NCBI GenBank assembly: GCA_016219875.1
Contig: JACRJZ010000049.1
Span: forward strand, 1-60,803
DNA: 60,803 nt
Direction: 5' to 3'
DNA from: Verrucomicrobiota bacterium
GTDB lineage: Bacteria; Verrucomicrobiota; Verrucomicrobiia; Limisphaerales; JACRJZ01
In this document: in pieces, positions 42,736-51,772 of the stretch
How positions within the stretch are numbered: the first letter of the stretch is position 1
Layout of the letters: each line of letters starts with the position of its first letter
Translations under genes and position numbers: made by a program
Notes under the pieces: generated by a model
Told to the model about the DNA's origin: nothing
Databases searched by the model: none
The model's input: the letters and a program-made list of their open reading frames with translations, nothing else

Positions 42736-45700
42736 TCATCGTTTCCGCACCTCGAGGGCGAGCGCCTCTCCCGCCTGAAGCTTCAGAGGAATTCCGTCAG
42801 CGAGGTCGGCACCGGTTTTGTCCAGCGTTTGCTCGCGGCCCAGCTTCACGTCGTAGCGCGCGTCCGCCTCCACCGTGAACCACTCCGGGAACTGGTTGAT
42901 CCGCGTGTAGTCGAGCGGCAGGCGCATGTGGAGCTTGTGCCGCGGCCGGTCGAAGAGCAGTCGTCCCTCCCAGGGTTGATCCGCGATGAGGATGAGATTG
43001 ACGCCGCCGCCTTCACGCACCGCGCCAAAGCGCACATCGGCCCGCCACGGCTGCACCGTTGCGCCTTGCGTTTTCCACAGCGCATACATCAGTGACGTGC
43101 GCGCGAAGTTGCCGTCGCCGTGCCAGCCTTCAATGACACCGTCGGGTTTCTGGATGGCCCACATCAGCCGCGTCTGGCTGTCGATCCAATCCGCGGCGGA
43201 CTCCACCGGCTCGCGGTTGAACAAGTTGATCGCGCCTTCGATGGAGTCCGCGAAGCCGTCGGCGCTCTTGTCGTCCCAGCAGGCGCCGACGTACTTGCCC
43301 TTGAGATGGCCCAGCGCCTGGCGGACGGCGTCGCGGTAGGCGGCGGTCCCGTCGATCAGCCACATCGCGTAGAAGCCGTCGAGGTCGTAGCCCCAGGTAT
43401 CACACAGGCCGGTACTGTGGATGCGCTGCTTGGGATAGAAATAGCTGTAGAGCAGGCCGTCCGGGTTGCGCCCCTCCGCCAGTATGGAATCGAACATCTC
43501 GTGCATCGGTTTCTGGTAAGCCCGCTTCTTCTCCGGGCGCGCCCGAGAGACGGCGACGTAGAGTTCGGTGAGGCCATTGACCACCTCGCAACCGTGATCG
43601 ATGAGGCGGAGTTGGTGCAGGTCGCGCGTCGGATGGTTCGTGCCAAGGAGGAAGTAGTCGCCGAGGCGGACGGCCCAATCGAGGTACTTGCGGTCCCCGG
43701 TGAACCAAAAGAGCCGCGCGTTCGCCTGCAAAAGGTCGCCGCAGACCTCGAAGTTGAGTGTCGGCAACTTCCCGAACGGCGTGTCGATGGGCGCGTGTTT
43801 CCAAATGTCGTCAATGATGCCGATCATGCGCTCGGACCACGGGCTGGGTCCCATCCATTCCGTGATGGGCAGCAGGCCGTCCTTCACGTATTCGGCGCCA
43901 TCGAAGATGACGGCGTCGAGGTCGAGCTTCTCGCGCCGCCAGCCTTTCTTCGAGAACGAGTAGTCGTCGGGCAGGCGGTCGAGGCGGCAGGTCAGGCGTG
44001 TCTCCGTCCGCAGCATGTCGCGCATGCGGCCTTCCAGCAACGGACGGTCAGTGAGGGCTGCCGTCAGGACCATGAACGGGTAGTTGTCGGCGGCAGAGTC
44101 GCGGCCGTTCCAGAAATCACGGCCCGCAGTGAGGTTGCGTGGGATCAAACCGCTTGCAGGGTCAGCCTGGGCCAGCCAACCATCGACAAAGCGCCGGCAA
44201 CGGAACAGAGCTTCGTTGGCGAGGCGGGCATTTTTCTCCGCCTGGAGAAAGAGTGCGGCAACGCGCTCGTCGCCCGCCTTCCCCCTCACCCGCCCTCCGG
44301 GCACCCTCTCCCCCTCCGAGGGGGAGAGGGCCAGGGTGAGGGGGCGGTCCCACACTTTGCGCATTTCCGGAAAGGCTTCGACCGGAGCCGCAGCAGTGAG
44401 CGGTGTGAGAGCCAGCTTGCCCTTGAAGCTTGGTTGCTTGAGATCGGGACGGCTCTTGTCGCCGCTGGCGCGCGTCAGACGAACCTCGCTGAAGAAGGCG
44501 GGCTGGGCCTGGCCTCGCTTGATTTCGATTTCGTATCGCTCCCCTTTGATCCCGTCCGGGACGGGCACGCGCAGCCAGCGGAAGCCCCAATGGCCGCCAT
44601 CCCGCACGGTCACGCTCTGGCCGTTGATGAGCAGCACGGCGTCGCGGTGGTCTGACTTTCCGCCCCAACCCAGTTCGAGCGCGTCGCCGGGTTGCGGGCG
44701 CACGTCGAAGGTCAGCTTCAGTTCCGTCCGGCCGAGCCAGTAATACGGCGTGCCGTCGAGCGACTCTGGCCCGTCGGTGAAACGAACCCAGGCCACGGTC
44801 GCCGCATCGTCCGGGATGGGCCGGCGGTTTTCTCCAAGCGTGACGCGCAGTCTCGGAAAAAAGTCCTGTCCGTTGAATACGTGCGGGCCGGGATGAACGG
44901 TGAGCGTCACGTTCGACTCGGCGTTGAAGACCCGATACGCCGCGCGGATTCCATCGAGCGCCTGCCGGCCAATCGCGACGGGAAATCCGCCGGGGGCGCG
45001 CTCCAGTTCGCCGAGTTCACACACCAGCGTCCGCGGGGCGACGCAGGCAAAGATGTCCGAGAAATCAAAGTTCTCTTCCAGGCCGGCAAAGTTGAAACAG
45101 GGACAGTGGCCGTTCTTCATGTTCGCCACGGTGGTGAGCCAGCCGCTGCTGCAAGCCGCTTTCAGTCGTTCGTCCAACGCCGCGACGTACATGGTGGTTT
45201 CGCCGCCCAGCGAAAGGCCCGCGACGGCCAGACGTTCCGGGTCCACTTCCGGCAAGGTGACCACGTGGTCCAAGCTGCGGAGCGCGTCCCACGTCCGCTC
45301 ACCCATCAGGGACCAGTTGGTGTGCTGCAACTCGTGTTGGCCCACGTCCGGCGCGATGACCACGTAGCCCATCTCAATCATGGCGCGGCCATACCAGTAG
45401 AGGCTCGAACCGCGCACGATTTGCTCACCGTTGCCGCCGTGGCCGTTGATGGCGAGCACAGTGCCGACCTTGCCCTTCGGTTGCGCAGGGCGAGCAAGCC
45501 AGACGTGGGCGCGCCGGTCTGGCAGGGATTGAAGCGTCAGTTCCTCCAGCACGTAGCCGTCCGTCGGCACTTCGATGCGGCGGAGGACTTTCGCGTCCAG
45601 CGGGCACCGCGACGGCTGCTGGCCGCCCATCATCAAGGCGAACAGCTTCTCGCGGGCGGCCTGCTGCCAGACTCGCGCCTCGGCGGGGGAAGTCGCGTGA

Positions 45701-45786
45701 AAGCGCATCGCCGGCGGCGCGCTGGCCGCAACGGCGGAACTGGCGAGCAACAAGGCGAGGCTGGCGAATAGGGGCAGTTGTTTCAT
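42736..45786 (-). CDS. Secreted esterase fused to a six-hairpin-like glycosidase
   Basis: The product is 1016 aa. The start at 45786 gives a signal peptide (MKQLPLFASLALLLASSAVA). Residues ~40-340 are an alpha/beta-hydrolase with the nucleophile in GLSLGGETTMYV and the oxyanion region AINGHGGNGE. A beta domain (~345-475) and a linker follow. Residues ~515-900 look like an alpha/alpha-barrel glycosidase (GCEVVNGLTELYVA, CDTWGYDLDGFYAMW). A final beta domain ends in LQAGEALALEVRKR. It may remove acyl groups and cleave glycosidic bonds of the same polysaccharide. A family F repeat (44280-44345) encodes the linker in frame (LTLALSPSEGERVPGG). Confidence 0.75.
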   Translation of the reverse strand: MKQLPLFASLALLLASSAVAASAPPAMRFHATSPAEARVWQQAAREKLFALMMGGQQPSRCPLDAKVLRRIEVPTDGYVLEELTLQSLPDRRAHVWLARPAQPKGKVGTVLAINGHGGNGEQIVRGSSLYWYGRAMIEMGYVVIAPDVGQHELQHTNWSLMGERTWDALRSLDHVVTLPEVDPERLAVAGLSLGGETTMYVAALDERLKAACSSGWLTTVANMKNGHCPCFNFAGLEENFDFSDIFACVAPRTLVCELGELERAPGGFPVAIGRQALDGIRAAYRVFNAESNVTLTVHPGPHVFNGQDFFPRLRVTLGENRRPIPDDAATVAWVRFTDGPESLDGTPYYWLGRTELKLTFDVRPQPGDALELGWGGKSDHRDAVLLINGQSVTVRDGGHWGFRWLRVPVPDGIKGERYEIEIKRGQAQPAFFSEVRLTRASGDKSRPDLKQPSFKGKLALTPLTAAAPVEAFPEMRKVWDRPLTLALSPSEGERVPGGRVRGKAGDERVAALFLQAEKNARLANEALFRCRRFVDGWLAQADPASGLIPRNLTAGRDFWNGRDSAADNYPFMVLTAALTDRPLLEGRMRDMLRTETRLTCRLDRLPDDYSFSKKGWRREKLDLDAVIFDGAEYVKDGLLPITEWMGPSPWSERMIGIIDDIWKHAPIDTPFGKLPTLNFEVCGDLLQANARLFWFTGDRKYLDWAVRLGDYFLLGTNHPTRDLHQLRLIDHGCEVVNGLTELYVAVSRARPEKKRAYQKPMHEMFDSILAEGRNPDGLLYSYFYPKQRIHSTGLCDTWGYDLDGFYAMWLIDGTAAYRDAVRQALGHLKGKYVGACWDDKSADGFADSIEGAINLFNREPVESAADWIDSQTRLMWAIQKPDGVIEGWHGDGNFARTSLMYALWKTQGATVQPWRADVRFGAVREGGGVNLILIADQPWEGRLLFDRPRHKLHMRLPLDYTRINQFPEWFTVEADARYDVKLGREQTLDKTGADLADGIPLKLQAGEALALEVRKR
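44280..44345 (-). repeat. Family F repeat in frame inside the fusion gene
   Basis: About 66 bp whose arms CCCCCTCACCC and GGGTGAGGGGG and the inner CCCTCTCCCCCTC pair form a hairpin like that at 23632-23767. Translated on the coding strand it gives PLTLALSPSEGERVP, at residues ~480-495, exactly between the esterase-side beta domain and the glycosidase part. The frame is kept. Confidence 0.9.
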
Positions 45787-45913
45787 AGCTTGATGTCGGT
45801 GGGCCGGATTCAACCTAATATCCGAGGGGGCAAAGCCGAAACCTTCCCGGCCCGTTGTCGTTTCGGATTTGGAATTTCGAGCTTCGGGAGCGATTTCGAA
45901 ACCCGGTGGACCG

Positions 45914-45982
45914 GGTGGGGCGAGCGTACTCGCGAGCCGCAGACCATGATTTGGCCCGGCTCGCGAGTACGCTCGCCCCACC
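45914..45982. repeat. Family H inverted repeat, 25-bp perfect arms
   Basis: Arms GGTGGGGCGAGCGTACTCGC (continuing GAGCC; 45914-45938) and complement (45958-45982) match perfectly around a 19-nt centre. It lies 33 bp beyond the stop codon of the aldo/keto reductase gene. The adjacent GAGCGATTTCGAAACCCGG resembles the left flank of the family A elements, so it may have inserted into one. Confidence 0.9.
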
Positions 45983-46014
45983 GGCCTGGCTCCGGTTCAT
46001 GGAAAGACGTCTGT

Positions 46015-47016
46015 TCACGCCACTGGCCCGTAGCGGGGTCCCAGTTTCTCCGCGAGGTTCTTGCCGTAAGCCAGCAACTGCTCGCGTTCCGCCGGCGTGA
46101 GCGGCTGATACTGTTTGGCGATCTCGATGTTGCGCAACGCCTGCTCCAGCGTGAACGGGCCGACGATGGCGGAACTCACGCCTTCGAGGTCGAGCGCGTA
46201 GGCCATCGCCTTGGGGAGCATCTCCGGCGGCGTGTTGCAGCCGACCCAGGCTTTGCGGTGATTCGGGAAGCCGCCTTTGATGCCGGCGTACACTTTCATC
46301 GCCACCACGCCGACGTTTTGCTTGCGGCATTCGGGCAGCACCTTCTCCTCAAAGCCGTAGATGTTGCGGTCGGCGTAGTTCATCACGGCCATCATCACGT
46401 CGATCTGTTTTGTCTCCAACATGCGAAGGAAACGCGCGGGCCGGGCGTGGCCGGACATGCCGATGAACCGCAGCTTGCCGGCCTGCCGCTGCTTCACCAA
46501 GTATTCGAGGATGCCGTCCTTCGCCAGCACCTTGTCGAGGTCCTTGCCGCCGACGTGGTGGATGTGGACAAGATCGACATGGTCCACCTTCAAGCGTTGC
46601 AGAGACTCGGTGAGGGACTTCTCGGCGGCGGCGGCGGTTTCGACCCAGCATTTGGTGACAAGGAACAGTTTGTCGCGGCGGCTGGGGACGAGGTTGCCCA
46701 GCACTTCTTCGGCGTGGCCGTAGATGCGGGCCGTGTCGATGTAGTTCACGCCGCGGTCCATGACTTCGCCGAAAATCTTCTCGGCCTCCTGACGGTCGAT
46801 TTGAGCCTCGCCGATGGGCGCGGTGCCAAGACCAAGGATGGTGACTCTGGCCTTGGTGCGCCCAAGGATCCGCGTGGGCAGTGGACCGTCGGGCGCCGGC
46901 GCCGCCTCCGCCGGTGGAACGAGCGGAACAGAGACGGCAAGACCCGCGCCGGCCAAGGCGGAACGTTGGAGAAATTCCCGGCGGCTGAGCCGGGCGAGGG
47001 ATGAGGTCGCGTTCAT
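46015..47016 (-). CDS. Tat-exported aldo/keto reductase
   Basis: The product is 333 aa. The start at 47016 places a twin-arginine signal (SRREFLQRSALAGAGLAVSV) at the N-terminus. Aldo/keto reductase residues are present: Asp in YIDTARIYG, Tyr in the same motif, Lys in LFLVTKC and His in LVHIHHVGG. NADPH-dependent reduction of a sugar or aldehyde is likely, but an exported oxidoreductase would have to bind its cofactor before export, as Gfo/Idh relatives do. It is divergent to a Tat-type Gfo/Idh gene, 145 bp apart, with which it may be coregulated. Confidence 0.85.
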   Translation of the reverse strand: MNATSSLARLSRREFLQRSALAGAGLAVSVPLVPPAEAAPAPDGPLPTRILGRTKARVTILGLGTAPIGEAQIDRQEAEKIFGEVMDRGVNYIDTARIYGHAEEVLGNLVPSRRDKLFLVTKCWVETAAAAEKSLTESLQRLKVDHVDLVHIHHVGGKDLDKVLAKDGILEYLVKQRQAGKLRFIGMSGHARPARFLRMLETKQIDVMMAVMNYADRNIYGFEEKVLPECRKQNVGVVAMKVYAGIKGGFPNHRKAWVGCNTPPEMLPKAMAYALDLEGVSSAIVGPFTLEQALRNIEIAKQYQPLTPAEREQLLAYGKNLAEKLGPRYGPVA

Positions 47017-47160
47017 GGTCGTGATGGATGGCGATTCGTGGCGCAGAAGGTAGCGGAAGGCGGCGGAGATTGCTAGCAACCTCTTGCCCCCGCCGCCAAA
47101 CCGCCCCTTGACGGCCCCGCGCTCCGGCACAACACTCCGGCAAATCGAACAAAACTGTTT

Positions 47161-48513
47161 ATGAACCATCTCTCCGATGTGATCGCCACGCGGCGCCAGT
47201 TCCTCAAAACGTCCGGCAAGGCCGCCGTCGTCAGCGCGCTGGCCGGCCCCTTCGTCCTCACTTCACGCACGCTCGCGGCCGACGGCCCGGCGCTCAAGAT
47301 CGGCCTCGTCGGTTGCGGCGGGCGCGGTACCGGCGCGGCCAGCCAGGCCTTGCACGCCGATCCGAACGTCGAACTCGTGGCGATGGGCGACGTATTCGAG
47401 GACGCGCTGCAAAACAGTCTCCGCAACCTCTCTCGCCGTCCGTCGCCACCGAAGGAGGGAACTCCTGCGCCGGATCCGAAGACGATCATCGCGGATCGCG
47501 TGAAGGTCGCGCCGGACAAGTGCTTCGTCGGCCTGGACGCTTATCAGAAGGTGATCAACAGCGGCATCGATGTGGTGTTGCTGGCGTCGCCGCCGGGCTT
47601 CCGCCCCGAGCACCTCAAGGCCGCCGTCGCTGCCGGCAAACATGTCTTCTGCGAGAAACCCATGGCCACGGATGCGCCGGGCGTGCGCTCGGTGATCGAA
47701 TCGGCCAAAGCGGCCAAGGAGAAGAACCTGGCGCTCGTGGCCGGCTTTTGTTGGCGCTATGAACTTGGCCGCCGCGAATTTTTCAAGCGCGTCCACGATG
47801 GCGCGATGGGTGACGTGCGCTACGTCCACGCCACCTACCTGACCGGTCCCGTGAAACCAATGCCGCCCGCCGCCAACCGCCCGGCCACCATGGGCGACGT
47901 GGAATGGCAACTGCGCAACTGGTACAACTTCGTCTGGCTCTCCGGCGACGGCTTGGTGGAGCAAGCCTGCCACAGCGTGGACAAAATCATGTGGGCCATG
48001 AAAGACGCCCCGCCGCTGCGCTGCACGGCCAACGGCGGCCGCAACGTCCCGAACAACGAGGGCAACATCTTCGACCACATCGATGTCTTCTACGAATGGG
48101 AGAACGGCGCCCGCGCGACGATGGCCCAACGGCAGATCAGCAATTGCCTGGGCGACAACTCCGACTATCTCAACGGCACCAAGGGCACCGGCGTCATCAA
48201 GGGCTGGTCCCCGCCCGCCATTCGTGGAGAGAACTCCTGGCGCTACGCCGGCGAGAAGAAAGACATGTACCAAGTCGAGCACGACGAACTGTTCGCCTCG
48301 ATTCGTTCCGGCAAGCCCATCAACGACGGCGCCTGGATGGCGCAGAGCAGCCTCGTGGCCATCATGGGCCGCATGGCCGCCTACACCGGACAGGAGGTCA
48401 CCTGGGAGCAGGCCATGAATTCCCAGTGGAAGCTGGTGCCCGACAACTTGACTTGGGACGCCAAGCTGCCGATCGAGCCGATGGCCCAGCCCGGCAAGAC
48501 CAAGTTCGCGTGA
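47161..48513 (+). CDS. Tat-exported Gfo/Idh/MocA family oxidoreductase
   Basis: The product is 450 aa with a twin-arginine signal (TRRQFLKTSGKAAVVSALAG). The Rossmann domain shows LVGCGGRGTGAA, DPNVELVAMGD and FCEKPMATDAPGV, where the conserved Lys lies. The C-terminal domain has the family beta-sheet with TYLTGPVKPMPP. It probably oxidises or epimerises a sugar with tightly bound NAD(P). It is read divergently from the aldo/keto reductase and is followed by a Tat-signal sugar isomerase, a combination frequent in Verrucomicrobia and Planctomycetes sugar catabolism. Confidence 0.9.
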   Translation: MNHLSDVIATRRQFLKTSGKAAVVSALAGPFVLTSRTLAADGPALKIGLVGCGGRGTGAASQALHADPNVELVAMGDVFEDALQNSLRNLSRRPSPPKEGTPAPDPKTIIADRVKVAPDKCFVGLDAYQKVINSGIDVVLLASPPGFRPEHLKAAVAAGKHVFCEKPMATDAPGVRSVIESAKAAKEKNLALVAGFCWRYELGRREFFKRVHDGAMGDVRYVHATYLTGPVKPMPPAANRPATMGDVEWQLRNWYNFVWLSGDGLVEQACHSVDKIMWAMKDAPPLRCTANGGRNVPNNEGNIFDHIDVFYEWENGARATMAQRQISNCLGDNSDYLNGTKGTGVIKGWSPPAIRGENSWRYAGEKKDMYQVEHDELFASIRSGKPINDGAWMAQSSLVAIMGRMAAYTGQEVTWEQAMNSQWKLVPDNLTWDAKLPIEPMAQPGKTKFA

Positions 48514-48533
48514 CATGGACCTCTTTCAGAACC

Positions 48534-48652
48534 GTAGCAGCCGACGTGAGGAGGCTCCGATCCATTGCGGCTTGGTTGAATCCGACTTGGAAATCGCTCC
48601 GGAGAACTCCGCATCCCGCAATTGAATGGAGCCTCCTCACGTCGGCTGCTAC
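48534..48652. repeat. Family A element
   Basis: The left arm GTAGCAGCCGACGTGAGGAG begins 21 bp after the oxidoreductase stop codon; the right arm is the complement, ending at 48652. It is 119 bp long, with an inner palindromic pair (CCGGAGAACTCCGG-like at ~48598). It lies between two genes of one presumed operon. Confidence 0.88.
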
Positions 48653-48673
48653 GGCAACCTGAAATCACCTCAC

Positions 48674-49579
48674 ATGAACCACCACACCCGCCGTTCTTTC
48701 CTCCAAACGTCCACCCTCGCCCTGAGCGCCGCCGCGCTGTCACCCACCCTTGTGGCCGCCGCGGAAGGACCAGCCACGCGGCGCGCGTTCAAGAAAGCGA
48801 TCATGTGGGAAACCGTTGGCTTCAAGGGCACCATTCTGGAGAAGTGCAAGGCCATCAAGGAAGCCGGCTTCGAGGGCATCGAGCCGTCCAGCCACATGAA
48901 CCAGGACGAAGTCGTGAAGGCGATGGAGGTGACCGGACTTCAGGCCGCGAGCGTCTGCTGCTCCACGCACTGGAGCAAACCGGCGAGCGATCCCAGCCCC
49001 GCCGTGCGCGAGGCCAGCCTGGCGGGACTGAAGCAGGCGTTGCGCGACGCGAAGCGCTACGGCGCGACCTCGGTTCTCTTCGTGCCCGGCGTGGTCAATA
49101 AGCAGGTTTCCTACGCCGACGCCTACACGCGGTCGCAGGCCGTGATCCGCGAGGCCGTGCCGTTGGCCGAGGAATTGGGCGTGCGCATCGCCCTTGAGAA
49201 CGTGTGGAACAGTTTTCATCTCAGTCCGCTCGAGGCCGCGCGCTACGTGGACGAGTTCAAGAGCCCGTGGGTGGGCTGGCACTTCGACTGCGGGAACGTC
49301 TGCAACTACGGGTTCCCGGAGCAGTGGATTCGCATCTTGGGCCAGCGGATTTCGCGAATCCACATCAAGGAATTCAGCCGCCAGAAGGCCGACAAGGAAG
49401 GCAAGTGGAAGGGCTTCGAATGCAAGTTGCTGGAGGGCGACAACGACTGGCCGGCCATCATGCAGGCGCTGGACGACGTCGGCTACAGCGGCTGGGCCAT
49501 CTCCGAGCAAGGCGGCGCCGACAGCCTCGACGGGATGAAAGACCTCGTCGCGCGGATGGGGAAAATCCTGGCGAGCTGA
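48674..49579 (+). CDS. Tat-exported sugar phosphate isomerase/epimerase (TIM barrel)
   Basis: The product is 301 aa. The start at 48674 gives a twin-arginine-like signal (NHHTRRSFLQTSTLALSAAA); the longer frame from 48626 begins in a repeat. The AP-endonuclease-2-like barrel has metal ligands in IALENVWNSFH (Glu), WHFDCGNVCNYG (Asp), RIHIKEFSR (His) and AISEQGG (Glu). It resembles hydroxypyruvate isomerase and xylose isomerase-like proteins, so it would interconvert a sugar aldose/ketose or epimer. Its product may be the substrate of the upstream oxidoreductase. Confidence 0.85.
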   Translation: MNHHTRRSFLQTSTLALSAAALSPTLVAAAEGPATRRAFKKAIMWETVGFKGTILEKCKAIKEAGFEGIEPSSHMNQDEVVKAMEVTGLQAASVCCSTHWSKPASDPSPAVREASLAGLKQALRDAKRYGATSVLFVPGVVNKQVSYADAYTRSQAVIREAVPLAEELGVRIALENVWNSFHLSPLEAARYVDEFKSPWVGWHFDCGNVCNYGFPEQWIRILGQRISRIHIKEFSRQKADKEGKWKGFECKLLEGDNDWPAIMQALDDVGYSGWAISEQGGADSLDGMKDLVARMGKILAS

Positions 49580-49594
49580 GGCTGGTCGGCCGTC

Positions 49595-50428
49595 ATGCGC
49601 TTCACCATCGTCACTCCAAGCTTCCGCCACTCCCGCTGGCTGAAGCTGTGTGTTGCGTCTGTCGCCGACCAGGAGATCGAGCACGAACACATTGTCCAGG
49701 ACGCCTGTTCCGATGACGGCACGCAGGATTGGCTGCCGCAGGACCGGCGGGTGCTGGCGGTCATCGAGAAGGACCGCGGAATGTATGATGCGATCAACCG
49801 GGGTTTTCGCCGGGCGCGGGGCGAGTTGCTTGCCTACCTCAACTGTGACGAACAGTATTTGCCCGGCGCGCTGCGCACGGTGAGTGAGTTCTTCGACCGG
49901 CATCCCGAGGTGGAAGTGGTCTTTGCCGACTGCGTGGTCATCGATCCGAAGGGGAACTACATCTGTGATCGGAAGGCGCTCACGCCCCAGCGAGCGCACA
50001 CCCTGGTGAGCGACAATCTCAGCTTCCTCACGGCCGCCACGTTCCTGCGCCGCCGCGTGATTGAGGAACGACAGCTCTTCTTCGACCCGCGCTGGCGCGA
50101 TCTGGGCGACGGAGAATGGGCGACGCGCCTCATCCAGGCGGGCGTGCGGATGGCGGTGTTGCGCGCGTTCACGAGCGCGTTCACGGAGACGGGCCACAAC
50201 ATGAACCTGGGCCCGAACGCGTCGCAGGAGAGAAAAGAGTTCGCCCAGGGCGCCCCGGCGTGGGCGCGGCTGGCGGTCCCGTTGGTGGTGGCTCATTTCC
50301 GGCTGCGGCGCCTCCTGAGCGGCGCTTACTTCTGCCAGCCTCACCACTACGCCGTTTACACCGAGGAGAGTCCCGACCGGCGCAGGACCTTTCAAGTGGA
50401 CAAGCCGACCTTTCGCTGGGTGCGGTGA
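49595..50428 (+). CDS. Family 2 glycosyltransferase
   Basis: The product is 277 aa with the GT-A fold: FTIVTPSFRHSRWLKLCVAS, DACSDDGTQDWL, DRGMYDAINRGFRRARGELLAYLNCDEQYLPGAL. The metal-binding NCDEQ replaces the usual NSDD. The remainder includes a basic C-terminus. It would transfer a sugar to a growing polysaccharide or lipid at the cytoplasmic face. It starts 15 bp after the isomerase gene, yet the pathways differ, so cotranscription may be incidental. Confidence 0.85.
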   Translation: MRFTIVTPSFRHSRWLKLCVASVADQEIEHEHIVQDACSDDGTQDWLPQDRRVLAVIEKDRGMYDAINRGFRRARGELLAYLNCDEQYLPGALRTVSEFFDRHPEVEVVFADCVVIDPKGNYICDRKALTPQRAHTLVSDNLSFLTAATFLRRRVIEERQLFFDPRWRDLGDGEWATRLIQAGVRMAVLRAFTSAFTETGHNMNLGPNASQERKEFAQGAPAWARLAVPLVVAHFRLRRLLSGAYFCQPHHYAVYTEESPDRRRTFQVDKPTFRWVR

Positions 50429-50444
50429 GGCGTTTTCAGAACCC

Positions 50445-50521
50445 GTAGCAGCCGACGTGAGGAGGCTCCATTCAGAGGTCAGAAGTCAGATCGAGCTTCA
50501 GAGCCTCACGTCAGCGGTCAC
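50445..50521. repeat. Family A element, degenerate
   Basis: The left arm GTAGCAGCCGACGTGAGGAG begins 17 bp after the glycosyltransferase stop; the right arm (GAGCCTCACGTCAGCGGTCAC) has lost several bases. Downstream (50548-50569) is a broken palindrome related to that at 38366. Confidence 0.75.
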
Positions 50522-50647
50522 AGTTCTGAAAGAAACTCCGAGGACCACACTTTTAAAAGAGTGCTCCTGTCCGGTGCGCGCTCTTCAGTCAAAAATCATG
50601 TGCGCTGCTGCGGGAGTCGCCGGTCAAGCTCCCCGAGAAAATGCTTC

Positions 50648-50814
50648 GCCTCAGGACTTCTGATCCCACGCCGGGGAGTTGAGGTCGCGTGGAGCGACGC
50701 TGATCCCCAATCGCCGGGTCTGGGGACCCGGCCTACAGCTCTCGCGCGACCCGGTAGGCCCGGTGCCCTCACCGGGCGGCCCACGTCATTTTACGGGATC
50801 AGGAGTCCCAAGGC
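50648..50814. repeat. Family C element (plus orientation)
   Basis: 167 bp, closely matching the reverse complement of 39844-40011 (shared stretches include CGCCGGGGAGTTGAGG, CGGCCTACA, CTCTCGCGCGACCC and AGGCCCGGTGCCCTCACC). It ends 3 bp from the stop codon of the minus-strand coiled-coil gene. The two copies bracket 10.6 kb of mostly carbohydrate genes. Confidence 0.88.
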
Positions 50815-50816
50815 TT

Positions 50817-51542
50817 CTACCGCCGATCCGCGGGAGTGGTCGGCAACAGTTCCGGCACGACCACGTCTCCCTCCTGCACCTCGTCATGCTTGGATTCGGG
50901 CAGCACGTCGGCGACGCTGCGGTCGCCCTGCACGCTGGAGATGCGGACCTTCCCCACCAGCTTGCCCGCGCGGCTCACCACGAACGTCCAGCCGGTCTGC
51001 GCGTTCTGGTCTTTGCCGATGTTGAGCACGACAAACTGCCACTTGGGGTCCACCGCGATCACCTTGCCACGCAATCCGTCCGGCGGCGGCGTATGGGTCG
51101 TCTGGCGATCCAGCTTCTGGGCGAGCATCCGCAGTTCTTCCCGCAAGACACTGTTCTCCGTGTCCAGTTCGGATTTCTGCTTCTGCGCCGTGTTCAAGTC
51201 GCCCTTCGCCTTTTCGAGGGCGAGGAGATCGGCTTTGCCTTGCTCCAGCTTCTGCTGAAGTTCGCCGGCCAACTTTTCCATGTGGGCGAGCCGGGCGGCA
51301 CTGGTGGACTGCTCGGCTCGCGCCAGCCGCAACGAGTCCGTCGCGGCGGCCAGAGCGGCCTCCTTCTCCCGGGCGGCCTGCTCGAAGCGGTTCTTGGCGG
51401 CGCGCTGTTCCTCGGATTCGTTCGTGAGCCGCTCGCACTCCGTGGCCAGGAGCTGAACGCGTTTACGCGTCTCCCATTGCGTGAGGGCGACGGTGGCGAT
51501 GCCGGCCAGCACCGCGGCTATCACAAGAATTCGCTTCAGCAT
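50817..51542 (-). CDS. Membrane-anchored coiled-coil protein with C-terminal beta domain
   Basis: The product is 241 aa. An N-terminal hydrophobic segment (RILVIAAVLAGIATVAL) anchors a long coiled coil (~25-145, LAAATDSLRLARAEQSTSA and onward). A C-terminal beta-barrel-like domain (~155-230) has GKVIAVDPKWQFVVLNIGKDQ and VGKVRISSVQGDRSVADV. This architecture is like other bacterial envelope proteins with a MreC-like tail, but no assignment is safe. It sits alone, divergent to bioD. Confidence 0.6.
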   Translation of the reverse strand: MLKRILVIAAVLAGIATVALTQWETRKRVQLLATECERLTNESEEQRAAKNRFEQAAREKEAALAAATDSLRLARAEQSTSAARLAHMEKLAGELQQKLEQGKADLLALEKAKGDLNTAQKQKSELDTENSVLREELRMLAQKLDRQTTHTPPPDGLRGKVIAVDPKWQFVVLNIGKDQNAQTGWTFVVSRAGKLVGKVRISSVQGDRSVADVLPESKHDEVQEGDVVVPELLPTTPADRR

Positions 51543-51772
51543 GTTGGGCCTTTCGGTTTGGGCTGTGGCGAACGCTGGGGCCGCCGTCCGCGCGTGTCAA
51601 GTCCCGCGCCGACCGGTCGGCGCAAACCGAAGCGGTCCGCAGCCTTCGATCTTTCGCTTCCCAGAAGTCACGTTGGCCGCCCCAACGCGAGCTAGCCAGC
51701 GCCGGGCCCTTCGCTTCGGCCATAAAATGTGTCGCCCGCCGCGCCGCGGCCTGCTTGCATGGCGCGAGCGCG

